DNA of 64,000 nucleotides from RFSX01 sp965248155 (GCA_965248155.1 CBDFIO010000002.1:806001-870000), one strand, 5' to 3'. Numbered from the stretch's first letter, positions 1 to 8,814 are shown. The notes: generated from the letters alone by a model not told the origin. Numbers and translations: made by a program.

Positions 1-1267
1 TAAATGAATAGTTAAAACTAAAATTAGCGTTAATGTTATCAACTGTAAAACATTTTTGAAGCATTCTAGAAAGAGGGACTACCCCAGAATTGTTACCATT
101 AATGGATCCAAACTGGCTATTATTTGGAGAAGTAACAGGTTCGCCATAATCATTTAATTCGGTTCCTAATTTAAATCCTCTGTGACAAAGTGGAAAGTCA
201 TTTTGATAAGGTTGTTGTATGTTACCATTTACTATTTCTGAGGAAAAGGCTTCCCAATCTTGAAGCGTTCCAGTTTCAAAATCTATATTTCCTTCACAAC
301 CTGCAGATTTAAGATTTGCATTAGATTCTTTTGGTATTAAAAGGACAATAGTAGTGGCACTTGCTTTACTACAATTTGATGATTCTTTCCGTGCAATGAC
401 ATCATAATTTCCATCTATTAAATTATCAAAGCAGTGTATCCCATAAGGTGTAACATTATTCCATGATTGACCACCATCTAAACTTATTTGATCAGCACCT
501 ACAGCTTGAACACATATTTGTCCATTACCACAATTAGACGTGCTTGGTTTTGAGGTAATATTGAACCATCCGACTCCACAATCAGAGTCATTACAATCTA
601 TAAGTCCATCATCATCATTATCAGAATTATCTGCACAATCATTTTCAACATTAGGAATCCCTGGGCCAATAATTGTAATTATATCTCTTATTTGAATTGA
701 ATAACAATCTCCTGAAGTTATGTATATATATTTTGTTGCAATACCTTCTCCATTAGCATGAAATGTTGGAATATAGTAGGAAACAGGAATAGGAACTCCA
801 GGACCTCTATTTTGGTTAATTGAAACAGTATAGTAATGATACCAAGGATCATTTAACAATTTTTCTAGATCGTAATTTTGATGATAAGAATCAGTAATGA
901 ATATATGAAATGAGTCACATAATGAGACTGTATTATTTTGGATTCTAGTATTCTCTGGAACAGGATCACCGTTACCAGCGTTAAAAGATTCAATAACTTG
1001 GGATGATTGTCCACCAGTTCCAAAAGTTATATCGGTTGGCAATTCTATTATAAGCCCCTCTAATTCAACGGTGTTTTCTAATTCGACTAATAACCATGGT
1101 AATTCGCCAGGAGTTTTGGAATTAGTATACGCATAGGTGGTAGAATCCCTATCAAATGCGTTGCCTCCTTCATGAACCCCCCTGAAATCTGATTCCGGAA
1201 TTGTTGCAATCTGAGAATATAATCCAATACTAATCACCATATTGAAAATAATAATTGAAGTTTTCAT
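1..1267 (-). CDS. secreted multidomain protein with SprB-like repeat, C-terminus beyond left edge
   Basis: The reading frame is open from an ATG at 1265-1267 to the window edge, at least 422 residues, so the C-terminus is missing. It begins with a hydrophobic signal-peptide-like stretch (MKTSIIIFNMVISIG). The first ~150 residues (DFRGVHEGGNAFDRDSTTYA) could be a discoidin-like fold, but I am not sure. Then come a calcium-binding thrombospondin-3-like motif (DNSDNDDDGLIDCNDSDC), a SprB-like repeat (ISLDGGQSWNN...LIDGNYDVIARKESSNC) and a segment with the feel of a carbohydrate or concanavalin-like domain (CEGNIDFETGTLQDWE). The same GG-x-W repeat recurs at 45177-47462. It lies 42 bp behind the 1310-1897 gene on the same strand. 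I infer a type IX-secreted surface protein; the sorting domain would be off-window. Confidence 0.75.
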   Translation of the reverse strand, partial: MKTSIIIFNMVISIGLYSQIATIPESDFRGVHEGGNAFDRDSTTYAYTNSKTPGELPWLLVELENTVELEGLIIELPTDITFGTGGQSSQVIESFNAGNGDPVPENTRIQNNTVSLCDSFHIFITDSYHQNYDLEKLLNDPWYHYYTVSINQNRGPGVPIPVSYYIPTFHANGEGIATKYIYITSGDCYSIQIRDIITIIGPGIPNVENDCADNSDNDDDGLIDCNDSDCGVGWFNITSKPSTSNCGNGQICVQAVGADQISLDGGQSWNNVTPYGIHCFDNLIDGNYDVIARKESSNCSKASATTIVLLIPKESNANLKSAGCEGNIDFETGTLQDWEAFSSEIVNGNIQQPYQNDFPLCHRGFKLGTELNDYGEPVTSPNNSQFGSINGNNSGVVPLSRMLQKCFTVDNINANFSFNYSF

Positions 1268-1309
1268 ATGATTTATTTTAAAATAAATTGAAAATTGTGC
1301 AAGAAATTA

Positions 1310-1897
1310 TTACAAATCAGTGAAGATGAATTTTGAAATTTTAGTGTTTGTATTATAATCAATTTTTAAAAGATAAAATCCTGGCAAGAAATCGGCTAGA
1401 TTAATATTTGTAAAACCAGAAAAATCTGAAATATGATTTTCAATCATTAATTTTCCTGAATAGTTAAATATTTGCAATTTCACATCTTTATCTTTCGCTT
1501 CCATAAATTCTATGTTAAGGTTTGAATTAGTAGGATTAGGAAAAACGAATAAACTATTTTCTGATTCAGGATCTTCGCAAACTAGCTGTATTGAATTAGA
1601 GGTATACGTCTTCGAATTCCATGATTTATCAGGATAGATTTTAGACCAACTTACTCTATACCAACCGTTTTTTTGGAGATTAGAAAATAGTAATTTAGCT
1701 TTAGATATGTCACTAATTTGATCTACCCTTGTCCAAACATGATCTGAGATCATTTTTTCAAGATGATAGTTTTTCAAACCTTTGATCTTTGAAAAATTTT
1801 CTACCTCTATCGTAGTGCAACTAAGTTGCTTGATAGAAATTTGAGATGATAATGTTAATGGTAGAAAGAACAAGTAGAGTAATGTAATTTTATTCAT
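1310..1897 (-). CDS. small secreted protein with type IX (type A) sorting domain
   Basis: This 195-residue protein starts best at the ATG at 1895-1897, giving MNKITLLYLFFLPLTLSSQ, a clean signal peptide; an upstream in-frame ATG at 1924 adds nine residues before it. The middle (residues ~20-105) has no recognised domain. The last ~85 residues (ENSLFVFPNPTNSNLNIEF ... LPGFYLLKI ... ISKFIF) match the Por/type A C-terminal sorting signal: the FPNP start, the sheet ending in GxYxLKI and the final KFIF strand. It would be exported by Sec, cross the outer membrane through the type IX system and be cleaved at the sorting domain. It is the upstream gene of a likely two-gene unit with the partial secreted protein at 1-1267. 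Cargo function is unknown. Confidence 0.85.
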   Translation of the reverse strand: MNKITLLYLFFLPLTLSSQISIKQLSCTTIEVENFSKIKGLKNYHLEKMISDHVWTRVDQISDISKAKLLFSNLQKNGWYRVSWSKIYPDKSWNSKTYTSNSIQLVCEDPESENSLFVFPNPTNSNLNIEFMEAKDKDVKLQIFNYSGKLMIENHISDFSGFTNINLADFLPGFYLLKIDYNTNTKISKFIFTDL

Positions 1898-1950
1898 AAT
1901 GGAAATTTGATTTAAAGTTTGCAATAACTTTCTATTTCTAAAATATCTTT

Positions 1951-2323
1951 AATAATTGATAACTCTTAAGTGTTTGTTATTCTTGGCAAATATCCGGACC
2001 AAAAGAGCATAGCGACCGGAAATATTTACACACTCCACGATTTCCGGTATTTCACTTAGTTTTTCTTCTACTTTGCGATGCATTTTGGAATTATCCAACA
2101 TGATTTTTTGTATAAGCTGAGGTAAGCTAACCTAGTTGCCATGTATCCAACTGTATGGTTGCGCTCTGGAGTATGCCGTTTTTCTTTAGTTTTTTATCCT
2201 TTGGTGAACCAGCGTATTGGATATTTTGAGCTTTTTGGCAAGTTGAACCATTGGAATTCTTGCATCTTTTGTCAATTCATTAATGATTCTGCTGTCTATA
2301 GCGTCAAGTTTTATTTTTTCCAT
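1951..2323 (-). pseudogene. decayed Lrp/AsnC-family regulator, copy 1
   Basis: Reading from ATG 2321-2323 gives MEKIKLDAIDSRIINELTKD, then ARIPMVQLAKKLKISNTLVHQ, the N-terminal helix-turn-helix of Lrp/AsnC regulators. A lost base in the AAAAAC run after QRIK breaks the frame. The next frame continues KLKKNGILQSATIQLDTWQLG, hits TAG, shifts again, then resumes IMLDNSKMHRKVEEKLSEIPE...CVNISGRYALLVRIFAKNN and ends near 1951. The ligand-binding domain is therefore also truncated compared with copy 2 at 22225-22687, with which it is collinear. It is divergent from the marC fragment at 2377, the same arrangement as copy 2. It cannot make a working regulator. The assignment rests on the alignment with copy 2 and the Lrp motif. 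Confidence 0.85.
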
Positions 2324-2376
2324 ATGATAAAGATACTAAATTTTTCATATTTATTGACTTTTAAAATATTTAACGC

Positions 2377-2670
2377 ATGAACATAACTTCAATCTTAACA
2401 GTAGCAATTATTTTGTTTTCAGTTATTGATATAGTTGGTTCACTACCAGTTATTATTAACATGAAAAAAGAGGGTATTGCAATACATGCTTCAACGGCAA
2501 CAATTGTATCGGTAATTATAATGGTAAGTTTTTTATTTTTTGGAGCTTCAATTTTGGCTGTGTTTGGCATTGAAATTTCTTCTTTTGCAATAGCCGGATC
2601 CTTGGTCATGTTTTTCATTGGTCTAGAAATGATTCTTGGTCAGAGGTTTTTTAGGCCAGATAATATTGAA
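2377..2670 (+). pseudogene. MarC-family membrane protein, copy 1, truncated by IS1595
   Basis: From ATG 2377 the frame encodes the N-terminal half of a MarC-family (UPF0056) integral membrane protein: MNITSILTVAIILFSVIDIV, INMKKEGIAI, and FFIGLEMILGQRFFRPDNIE. It has about three membrane segments. At 2668-2671 it runs into the inverted repeat of the IS1595 element, leaving ~98 of the usual ~190-200 residues. No MarC C-terminal sequence follows the element, so the insertion was accompanied or followed by loss of the 3' half. Copy 2 (20465-22063) shows what is missing. MarC proteins are of unclear function; the name comes from an antibiotic-resistance locus but the link is weak. Confidence 0.85.
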
Positions 2671-3411
2671 GGGTCATGACAACTTAAGCATAGTTTAACT
2701 TTGCTCAAGCCCAGTCATACCAATGCAAAACAAGTATTTATACCGTTCAAGAATTTCAGAAGCAAAATTTAGGAAAGTCGTTCGGCTCTTCTCGGTGGAT
2801 CTAAACGCTACTCAAATGAGCAAATTGGCTCATTTGAGTAGAAATAGTATCAATAAGATATTGGACTGCCTTACGGGTGAGCATTGCCGAGTTTTGTGAG
2901 TCTCAAAAGCCTTTCAAGGAGGAAATAAAAGTAGACGAATCTTTCTTTGGTGCTAAGCGCAAGAAAGGAAAGCGAGGTCGTGGAGCCTATGGCAATACCA
3001 TTGTTTTTGGGATCTACAAGCACAATGAAAAAGTTATATACGGAAATCGTTCCTAATTGCTCCAAAGCCACGCTCCAAGCCATATTCAAGGGGAAAGTGG
3101 ATATGGATAGCACCATACATTCAGACAAGTGGGCAGGTTATAATGGTTTGGTTGATCTGGGCTACAAAAGGCACTACCGGTTAGACCATGGGAATGATGA
3201 ATTTGTTCGTGGCAGGGCTCACATAAAAGGGATCGAAAGATTTTGGGGATATGCCAAAACACGATTGGCCAAGTTCAAAGGAATGCACAAAAGCACGCTC
3301 TATCTCCATATAAAAGAAACCGAGTTCAGCTACAACTACAGAAACCAGGATTTATGTAAATTGCTCTTGCAAATACTCCGAAACAAGCCGCTTAAGTTGT
3401 CATGACCCTTC
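2668..3411 (+). mobile_element. IS1595-family insertion sequence
   Basis: Perfect terminal inverted repeats bound the element: gggtcatgacaacttaagc at 2671-2689 and its reverse complement at 3390-3408. Pairing extends three bases outward on each side (2668 and 3411). The 744-bp length and the ISXO2-like DDE transposase inside fit IS1595. No target duplication is visible: the 8 bp outside each end differ. The left flank is marC and the right flank is not, which points to a deletion or rearrangement next to the element after insertion. Confidence 0.85.
2723..3405 (+). pseudogene. IS1595 transposase, two frameshifts
   Basis: Starting at ATG 2723 the frame gives MQNKYLYRSRISEAKFRKVV and a short HTH-like region. 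An extra T near 2868 (GACTGCC where GACGCC would restore the frame) then breaks it. The second frame carries IKVDESFFGAKRKKGKRGRG, including the first catalytic Asp. A second extra T near 3034 throws it out again. The third frame holds TIHSDKWAGYNG (second Asp) and AHIKGIERFWGYAKTRLAKF to the stop at 3405; the usual HxN-x-IE motif has K for N. The protein cannot be made in one piece, so this copy is probably immobile unless complemented. Confidence 0.88.
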
Positions 3412-3556
3412 TTTTATTCTTGATTATTAGAGTTTCAGTATGGCTATTAAGGGATATGACAGAATTGTTTTTTGCATTTTTTAACGTTTTCAAATCTAAT
3501 GTGGTTTCAATTCTTATAATCTTCGATTAAGCATTTAAAAAAAGCCTAATAGTGTC

Positions 3557-3586
3557 TTGGTATTACCCTTCAAAATCATACCTTTG
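3557..3586 (+). promoter_or_regulatory. promoter of the atp operon
   Basis: TTGG at 3557-3560 lies 19 bp ahead of TACCTTTG at 3579-3586. This fits the Bacteroidota housekeeping pattern (TTG / ~19-20 bp / TAnnTTTG). Transcription would start around 3592, about 20 bp before the atpB ATG at 3614. Confidence 0.65.
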
Positions 3587-3613
3587 CAGCGATTTTCAAA
3601 GGCTTTTGAATAG

Positions 3614-4900
3614 ATGCAATTAAAAATATTTTTCACCACAGTTTTCTTTCTTGGCGCATTAATGATGTTTGCACAAGATCATAATAACGATCATGAGCAA
3701 GAATCTGATCATGCAAATCAGGAAAAAACAGAACATGCAGAAACGCATGACGATGAAGAGATTAATGATCATTTAGGATGCGATGTTCATCATGCAGATG
3801 ATTTTGACCCTAAGGCGACGGCTTTTCATCATATCGCTGATGCAAATGTTTACAGCATTGGTCCACTACAGATTCCACTTCCATGTATTCTTTATAATAA
3901 AGATTCAGGATTTGATTTCTTTTTGGCAAGCAAATTTGGTTTCGATAGAATTGGACACGGTGATGGACATTATGCCTATAAGGGCTATGTTCTGGATGCG
4001 GGAACCATTAGGATGGTTGCTGATCCAAGCTTTCCCAAAGAAAAAGTAGAGATCAAAGGCATCTATCATGATAAACATTCAAAAGCATTTGTTTGCCTAG
4101 GAGATAAAAGTTACCCTACACACGCCAAAAGTACAGCTGATTTTGGGCTCTTTGGAGGAGGAATTACACCTTTCTTTGATTTTTCAATTACAAAGAATGT
4201 TGTGACAATGCTTATTGTCTTTTTATTCTTTATGTGGCTGTTCTCGAAAATCACCAAGCAATACAAAGTAAGAGAAGGACAAGCTCCAACTGGAGTTCAG
4301 TCTTTTATGGAACCTATTTTCCTGTTTATTCAAGATGAGGTTTGTAAGCCATTTCTTGGAGATAAACATATGAAGTATCAGTCTTTTATAATGAGCCTGT
4401 TCTTTTTTATTCTAGGATTAAATCTATTTGGGCAGATTCCATTTTTTGGAGGATCGAATGTGACAGGGAATCTTGCATTTACTGCAGTTTTAGCGATTCT
4501 TGCATTTATTATCACTAATGTTTCAGGTAAGAGGCATTATTGGGAACATATATTATGGATGCCGGGTGTTCCAGCTTGGGTTAAGACGATCTTAACTCCA
4601 ATCGAAATACTCGGATTGTTTATTAAGCCATTTACACTGATGGTCCGACTATTTGCCAATATCACAGCAGGGCATATGGTAATCATCATTTTTGTGAGCT
4701 TAATATTCATTTTTGGAAACAATGGAAACAATATGGCAGGAGGTTTAGGAACGGTTATTCCATCAGCCTTGCTTACATTGTTTATGATGTCTATTGAATT
4801 ATTGGTTGCATTTATTCAAGCATTCGTATTTGCAATACTGACTGCTTCGTATATAGGTGCAGCGATTGAAGAAGATCATCATCATGAAGAAGCACATTAA
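3614..4900 (+). CDS. atpB: ATP synthase F0 subunit a
   Basis: Subunit a of the F-type ATP synthase forms the proton half-channels beside the c-ring in the inner membrane. The 428-residue product starts with a signal-like segment (MQLKIFFTTVFFLGALMMFA). A long His/Asp/Glu-rich extramembrane domain follows (HNNDHEQESDHANQ, DEEINDHLGCDVHH), then the conserved membrane core from about residue 195. The essential Arg is Arg345 in TLMVRLFANITAGHM. The C-terminus is again His-rich (EEDHHHEEAH). Such N-terminal extensions are usual in Bacteroidota AtpB, making it longer than the ~270 residues of E. coli. It is the first gene of atpB-E-F-H-A-G. Confidence 0.97.
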   Translation: MQLKIFFTTVFFLGALMMFAQDHNNDHEQESDHANQEKTEHAETHDDEEINDHLGCDVHHADDFDPKATAFHHIADANVYSIGPLQIPLPCILYNKDSGFDFFLASKFGFDRIGHGDGHYAYKGYVLDAGTIRMVADPSFPKEKVEIKGIYHDKHSKAFVCLGDKSYPTHAKSTADFGLFGGGITPFFDFSITKNVVTMLIVFLFFMWLFSKITKQYKVREGQAPTGVQSFMEPIFLFIQDEVCKPFLGDKHMKYQSFIMSLFFFILGLNLFGQIPFFGGSNVTGNLAFTAVLAILAFIITNVSGKRHYWEHILWMPGVPAWVKTILTPIEILGLFIKPFTLMVRLFANITAGHMVIIIFVSLIFIFGNNGNNMAGGLGTVIPSALLTLFMMSIELLVAFIQAFVFAILTASYIGAAIEEDHHHEEAH

Positions 4901-4927
4901 TTTTTTTATCACATATAAACTATAATT

Positions 4928-5143
4928 ATGTACGGTTCAATTGCCGCCATAGGCATGGGATTAGCAGTTATCGGTGCAGGCATCGGTATCGGTCTTACAG
5001 GAGCAAAAGCAATGGAAGCTATCGCTAGACAACCAGAAGCATTAGGAGATATCAGATCTAATATGATCTTGATGGCTGCTCTTGTGGAAGGTGCAGCTTT
5101 GATAGCCATCGTTGTGGCATTCCTTGTAGCAAACCCAGCTTAA
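4928..5143 (+). CDS. atpE: ATP synthase F0 subunit c
   Basis: This 71-residue hairpin proteolipid makes the rotor ring. Helix 1 carries the glycine motif (GLAVIGAGIGIGLTG), the polar loop is ARQPEA (Arg34-Gln35-Pro36), and helix 2 carries the ion-binding Glu54 in MAALVEGAALIAIV. Helix 1 lacks the Gln normally seen in sodium-binding c subunits, so proton coupling is the likelier reading. It lies 27 bp after atpB. The hairpin that follows it (5154-5196) probably makes this the most abundant message of the operon, matching the multi-copy c-ring. Confidence 0.97.
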   Translation: MYGSIAAIGMGLAVIGAGIGIGLTGAKAMEAIARQPEALGDIRSNMILMAALVEGAALIAIVVAFLVANPA

Positions 5144-5153
5144 ATAAAACTTT

Positions 5154-5196
5154 ATCTGATCGCAATAACGGATGGTTGTTGTGATCAGATTTTTTA
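5154..5196 (+). terminator. terminator-like hairpin between atpE and atpF
   Basis: Left arm 5154-5169 (atctgatcgcaataac) pairs with right arm 5175-5190 (gttgttgtgatcagat) through 16 pairs, two of them G-U. The loop is the 5-nt ggatg and a T run follows (5190-5195). It has the full form of an intrinsic terminator but lies inside the operon, 17 bp before atpF. I infer partial termination or 3'-end protection that raises atpE message relative to the downstream genes. Confidence 0.7.
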
Positions 5197-5212
5197 ACTA
5201 AAAAAGAATAAC

Positions 5213-5731
5213 ATGTTATTTATATTATCGGCAGATTTTAGTGTTATTAAACCAGATGTTGGCCTTATACTCTGGTCGACTATTTTCTTCCTTCTATTTT
5301 GGTTTCTTATAGGTAAGTTTTCTTTCACTCCAATAGCAAATGCACTTAAGAAAAGAGAGGATGACATACAGGATGCTCTGGATGAAGCAAAGAAAGCGAA
5401 AAATGAAATGGCTGAATTGAAAGCCGAGAACGAACAAATTTTAACAGAGGCAAGACAGGAACGTGCTTTAATAATTAAAGAAGCGAATGACATCAAATCT
5501 TCAATGATTAAAGATGCTAAGGAAAAGGCTAAAGATGAAGCTCAAAGAATTGTAACAAGTGCCAAACTTGAAATAGAAAATGAAAAGAAATCAGCCATCA
5601 TCGAAGTAAAAAATCAATTGGGATCAATGGCTATCGAAATCGCTGAGAAAGTTATCAGAAAGGAATTGAGCGGAGATGCAGATCATGAAAACTTCGTAGG
5701 CAAATTGGTTGACGAAATTAAATTAAACTAA
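5213..5731 (+). CDS. atpF: ATP synthase F0 subunit b
   Basis: Subunit b is the peripheral stalk that holds F1 against the a subunit. The 172-residue product has one N-terminal membrane span (VGLILWSTIFFLLFWFLIGK, residues ~20-40). A long Ala/Lys/Glu-rich coiled coil follows (KKREDDIQDALDEAKKAKNE onward) to the C-terminus. Its stop shares one base with the atpH start (5729-5733, TAATG), implying translational coupling. Start at ATG 5213 follows an A-rich leader (aaaaaagaataac). Confidence 0.95.
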   Translation: MLFILSADFSVIKPDVGLILWSTIFFLLFWFLIGKFSFTPIANALKKREDDIQDALDEAKKAKNEMAELKAENEQILTEARQERALIIKEANDIKSSMIKDAKEKAKDEAQRIVTSAKLEIENEKKSAIIEVKNQLGSMAIEIAEKVIRKELSGDADHENFVGKLVDEIKLN

Positions 5732-6291
5732 TGCCAGATTTTCGCGTAGCATCCAGATATGCCAAGTCATTATTGGATCTTGGAAAAGAGCAAAATATAG
5801 AGGATGTACTCTATGAAGATATCCAGACATTTAAATCAGCACTTTCATTACGTGATCTTTATCTATTAGTCAAAAGCCCAATAATAAAAGCAGATAAGAA
5901 GATTAGTATTCTGAATTCCATTTTTGGGGAATCGTTTAATAAGGTAACAATATTGTTTTTTCAAATTATTACTAAGAAGGGTAGAGAAAAATTCTTACCT
6001 GAAATCAGTGATAGCTTTATTAAGCAATATAAGAAACATAAGAAAATCACCGATGTAAAGCTAACAACAGCAACTAAGATTACTGATGTGGCTTTGGAGA
6101 AAATAAAAAACACACTACTGCAAAGTGAAGTTACAGATCAACAAGTTGAACTTGAAACTTCAGTAGATAAAGATTTGATAGGAGGATTTGTCATCGAGAT
6201 GGAAGACAAACTATATGATGCAAGTGTAGTTCATAACCTTGAAAAAGTCAAAAAGCAGTTATTACAGAATAAAAACATTAAATCACTCTAA
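5731..6291 (+). CDS. atpH: ATP synthase F1 subunit delta
   Basis: Delta caps the F1 head and joins it to subunit b. The 186-residue product has the usual N-terminal helical domain (RVASRYAKSLLDLGKEQNIE) and the C-terminal signature with DLIGGFVIEMEDKLYDASV, diagnostic of the OSCP/delta family. It overlaps atpF by one base and ends 12 bp before atpA, so it is translated as part of the tight F-H-A block. Confidence 0.96.
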   Translation: MPDFRVASRYAKSLLDLGKEQNIEDVLYEDIQTFKSALSLRDLYLLVKSPIIKADKKISILNSIFGESFNKVTILFFQIITKKGREKFLPEISDSFIKQYKKHKKITDVKLTTATKITDVALEKIKNTLLQSEVTDQQVELETSVDKDLIGGFVIEMEDKLYDASVVHNLEKVKKQLLQNKNIKSL

Positions 6292-6303
6292 AAAATAATT
6301 GAT

Positions 6304-7887
6304 ATGGCTGGCGTTAAACCAGAAGAAATATCCGCAATTCTTAAACAACAACTATCTGGATTCAAATCAGAATCAGAATTAGAAGAAGTAGGTACTGTAC
6401 TTCAAGTTGGTGATGGAATAGCAAGAGTTTATGGTCTTACAAAAACTAAGGCCGGTGAATTGGTAGAATTTGAAACCGGAGTTCAAGCTATTGTCTTGAA
6501 CTTGGAAGAAGATAATGTAGGAGTTGTTCTTATGGGTTCTGGACAAGGTATTAAAGAAGGAACGACTGTAAGAAGGACTGGACGTATTGCATCACTGAAA
6601 GTTGGAGAAGGATATGTTGGAAGAGTTGTGAACACCCTAGGTGATCCAATTGATGGAAAGGGACCAATTCAAGGGGAAACTTTTGAAATGCCTTTAGAAC
6701 GTAAGGCTCCAGGTGTAATTTTCAGACAGCCTGTAAGTGAACCTTTGCAAACCGGAATTAAAGCCATTGATGCGATGATTCCTATTGGAAGAGGACAAAG
6801 AGAATTAATAATTGGCGATAGACAAACAGGTAAAACTGCAATTGCCCTTGATACTATAATCAATCAAAAAGAATTTTACGATAGAGGTGAGCCTGTTTTC
6901 TGTATCTATGTAGCTTCAGGACAAAAATCCTCAACGGTTGCGCAAGTGGCAAGAATTCTTGAAGAGAATGGTGCAATGGATTATACTGTAATCGTATCCG
7001 CATCAGCAGCAGATCCTGCACCACTCCAGTTCTATGCACCATTTGCAGGAGCAGCGATAGGAGAATTCTTTAGAGATACTGGAAGACCAGCTTTAATTAT
7101 TTATGATGATTTGTCAAAGCAAGCTGTTGCTTATAGAGAAGTATCGCTTTTATTGAGAAGACCTCCAGGACGTGAAGCCTACCCTGGTGATGTATTTTAT
7201 CTTCACTCTCGTTTACTGGAAAGAGCAGCAAAAGTAATCGCTGATGATGGAATTGCACAAACGATGAATGATCTTCCTGAAAGTTTAAAAAAATCAGGAA
7301 AAGTAAAAGGAGGAGGATCACTAACAGCTCTACCAATTATTGAAACACAAGCCGGCGATGTATCTGCTTATATCCCTACCAATGTAATATCAATTACCGA
7401 CGGTCAGATTTTCCTTGAGTCAAACCTGTTCAATGCAGGTATCAGACCGGCAATTAATGTTGGTATTTCGGTTTCAAGAGTGGGAGGATCTGCTCAGATT
7501 AAATCAATGAAAAAAGTAGCCGGTACATTAAAATTAGATCAGGCTCAATATAGAGAATTGGAAGCATTTTCGAAGTTCGGATCTGATCTTGACGCTGCAA
7601 CAATGGCAGTACTTGACAAAGGAACAAGAAACGTGGAAATACTTAAGCAAGGACAATATGCACCTGTGCCTGTTGAGAAACAAGTAGCTATGATCTATTT
7701 GGGTACTAAAGGACTTCTAAGAAATATTCCGGTTGAGAATGTAAAAGAATTTGAAGAGCAATTCTTAATTCGTCTTGAACAAAATCATAGTGATGTATTG
7801 GAGTCATTCCGATTAGGAAAACTTGAAGATGATGCAGTGAAGACAGTTGAAGAAGTAGCAGAGGATATTGCAAAACAATTTGCTTAA
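6304..7887 (+). CDS. atpA: ATP synthase F1 subunit alpha
   Basis: Alpha alternates with beta in the F1 hexamer and holds the non-catalytic nucleotide sites. The 527-residue product has the beta-barrel N-terminus, a Walker A motif GDRQTGKT at residues 171-178, the ALIIYDDLSKQAVAYR Walker B region and the SLLLRRPPGREAYPGDVFYL signature. The C-terminal helical domain is complete (VEEVAEDIAKQF). Length is normal for the family. It sits between atpH (12 bp) and atpG (33 bp). Confidence 0.98.
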   Translation: MAGVKPEEISAILKQQLSGFKSESELEEVGTVLQVGDGIARVYGLTKTKAGELVEFETGVQAIVLNLEEDNVGVVLMGSGQGIKEGTTVRRTGRIASLKVGEGYVGRVVNTLGDPIDGKGPIQGETFEMPLERKAPGVIFRQPVSEPLQTGIKAIDAMIPIGRGQRELIIGDRQTGKTAIALDTIINQKEFYDRGEPVFCIYVASGQKSSTVAQVARILEENGAMDYTVIVSASAADPAPLQFYAPFAGAAIGEFFRDTGRPALIIYDDLSKQAVAYREVSLLLRRPPGREAYPGDVFYLHSRLLERAAKVIADDGIAQTMNDLPESLKKSGKVKGGGSLTALPIIETQAGDVSAYIPTNVISITDGQIFLESNLFNAGIRPAINVGISVSRVGGSAQIKSMKKVAGTLKLDQAQYRELEAFSKFGSDLDAATMAVLDKGTRNVEILKQGQYAPVPVEKQVAMIYLGTKGLLRNIPVENVKEFEEQFLIRLEQNHSDVLESFRLGKLEDDAVKTVEEVAEDIAKQFA

Positions 7888-7920
7888 TAATATATAACCA
7901 ACAGCTTGTAAAGAAAGAGT

Positions 7921-8814
7921 ATGTCAGGTAAATTAAAAGAGGTACGAGAACGAATTACTTCAGTCAGTTCTACTCAACAGATTACTAAGGCTATGAAAAT
8001 GGTATCAGCTGCAAAGCTTCGAAAAGCTCAGCAAGCAATTACCGAAATGAGACCTTATGCCAATCGACTCAACAAGATGATGGTTAATATACTAAGTAAT
8101 ATAGATGGAGACTCAGCTTCATCATATTCTAAGGAAAGAGAAATCCAAAAGATGGCTATCGTTGTTCTAACCTCTAATAGAGGATTAGCAGGAGCCTTCA
8201 ATTCGAATATTGGAAAAGAAACCTTAAAAATTATTGAAGAACATAATGATCTAAGAGAAGAAGAAAAAATCGAACTTATCTTTATTGGAAAGAAAGGTTA
8301 TGACTTCCTGAAAAATCGAGTATCTGGTTGCACTCTCAATACAGAATATTTGTCATTAACCAATGATCTCAGTTTCGGCAATATTTCTCAAATGGCAAAT
8401 CATTTGATGGAATCTTACTCTTCTGGTGGTTACGATAAGATCTATGTAGTCTATGGTCAATTTAAAAATGCGGGTATTCAAGATCCTGTAGCAGTTCAAT
8501 TTTTACCTGTTAAAAAATTAGATATTATCGATACAGGAAAGAAAAAAATGCGTGCTGATTATATCTTCGAACCTTCACAACAGGAATTATTGGAGTCATT
8601 GATTCCAAGCATACTGCAGACAACGTTTCACAAATGTGTATTGGATACAACTGCATCTGAGCATGGAGCTAGAATGACGGCTATGGATAAAGCCACCGAA
8701 AATGCCAACGAGTTATTAAAGGATCTGAAAATCACTTATAATAAAGCTCGTCAGGAATCGATTACCAACGAAATATTGGAAATCGTTGGAGGTGCAGCTG
8801 CTCTGGAATCTTAA
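7921..8814 (+). CDS. atpG: ATP synthase F1 subunit gamma
   Basis: Gamma is the central shaft turning inside the alpha/beta hexamer. The 297-residue product has the N-terminal helix (LKEVRERITSVSSTQQITKA, MKMVSAAKLRKAQ) and the C-terminal helix (ATENANELLKDLKITYNKAR, QESITNEILEIVGGAAAL) that form the coiled coil, with the Rossmann-like middle between. It is the last gene of this operon. Catalytic beta (atpD) and epsilon (atpC) do not follow; in Bacteroidota they usually form a separate locus, so their absence is expected rather than a defect. Confidence 0.97.
   Translation: MSGKLKEVRERITSVSSTQQITKAMKMVSAAKLRKAQQAITEMRPYANRLNKMMVNILSNIDGDSASSYSKEREIQKMAIVVLTSNRGLAGAFNSNIGKETLKIIEEHNDLREEEKIELIFIGKKGYDFLKNRVSGCTLNTEYLSLTNDLSFGNISQMANHLMESYSSGGYDKIYVVYGQFKNAGIQDPVAVQFLPVKKLDIIDTGKKKMRADYIFEPSQQELLESLIPSILQTTFHKCVLDTTASEHGARMTAMDKATENANELLKDLKITYNKARQESITNEILEIVGGAAALES

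Noticed and set aside
2141..2380. 79-codon plus-strand frame between the lrp and marC remnants
   Set aside because: It lies antisense to the decayed lrp copy, whose alignment with copy 2 explains the sequence.
2871..3128. 85-codon minus-strand frame within the IS1595 element
   Set aside because: It is antisense to the frameshifted transposase, which accounts for this DNA.
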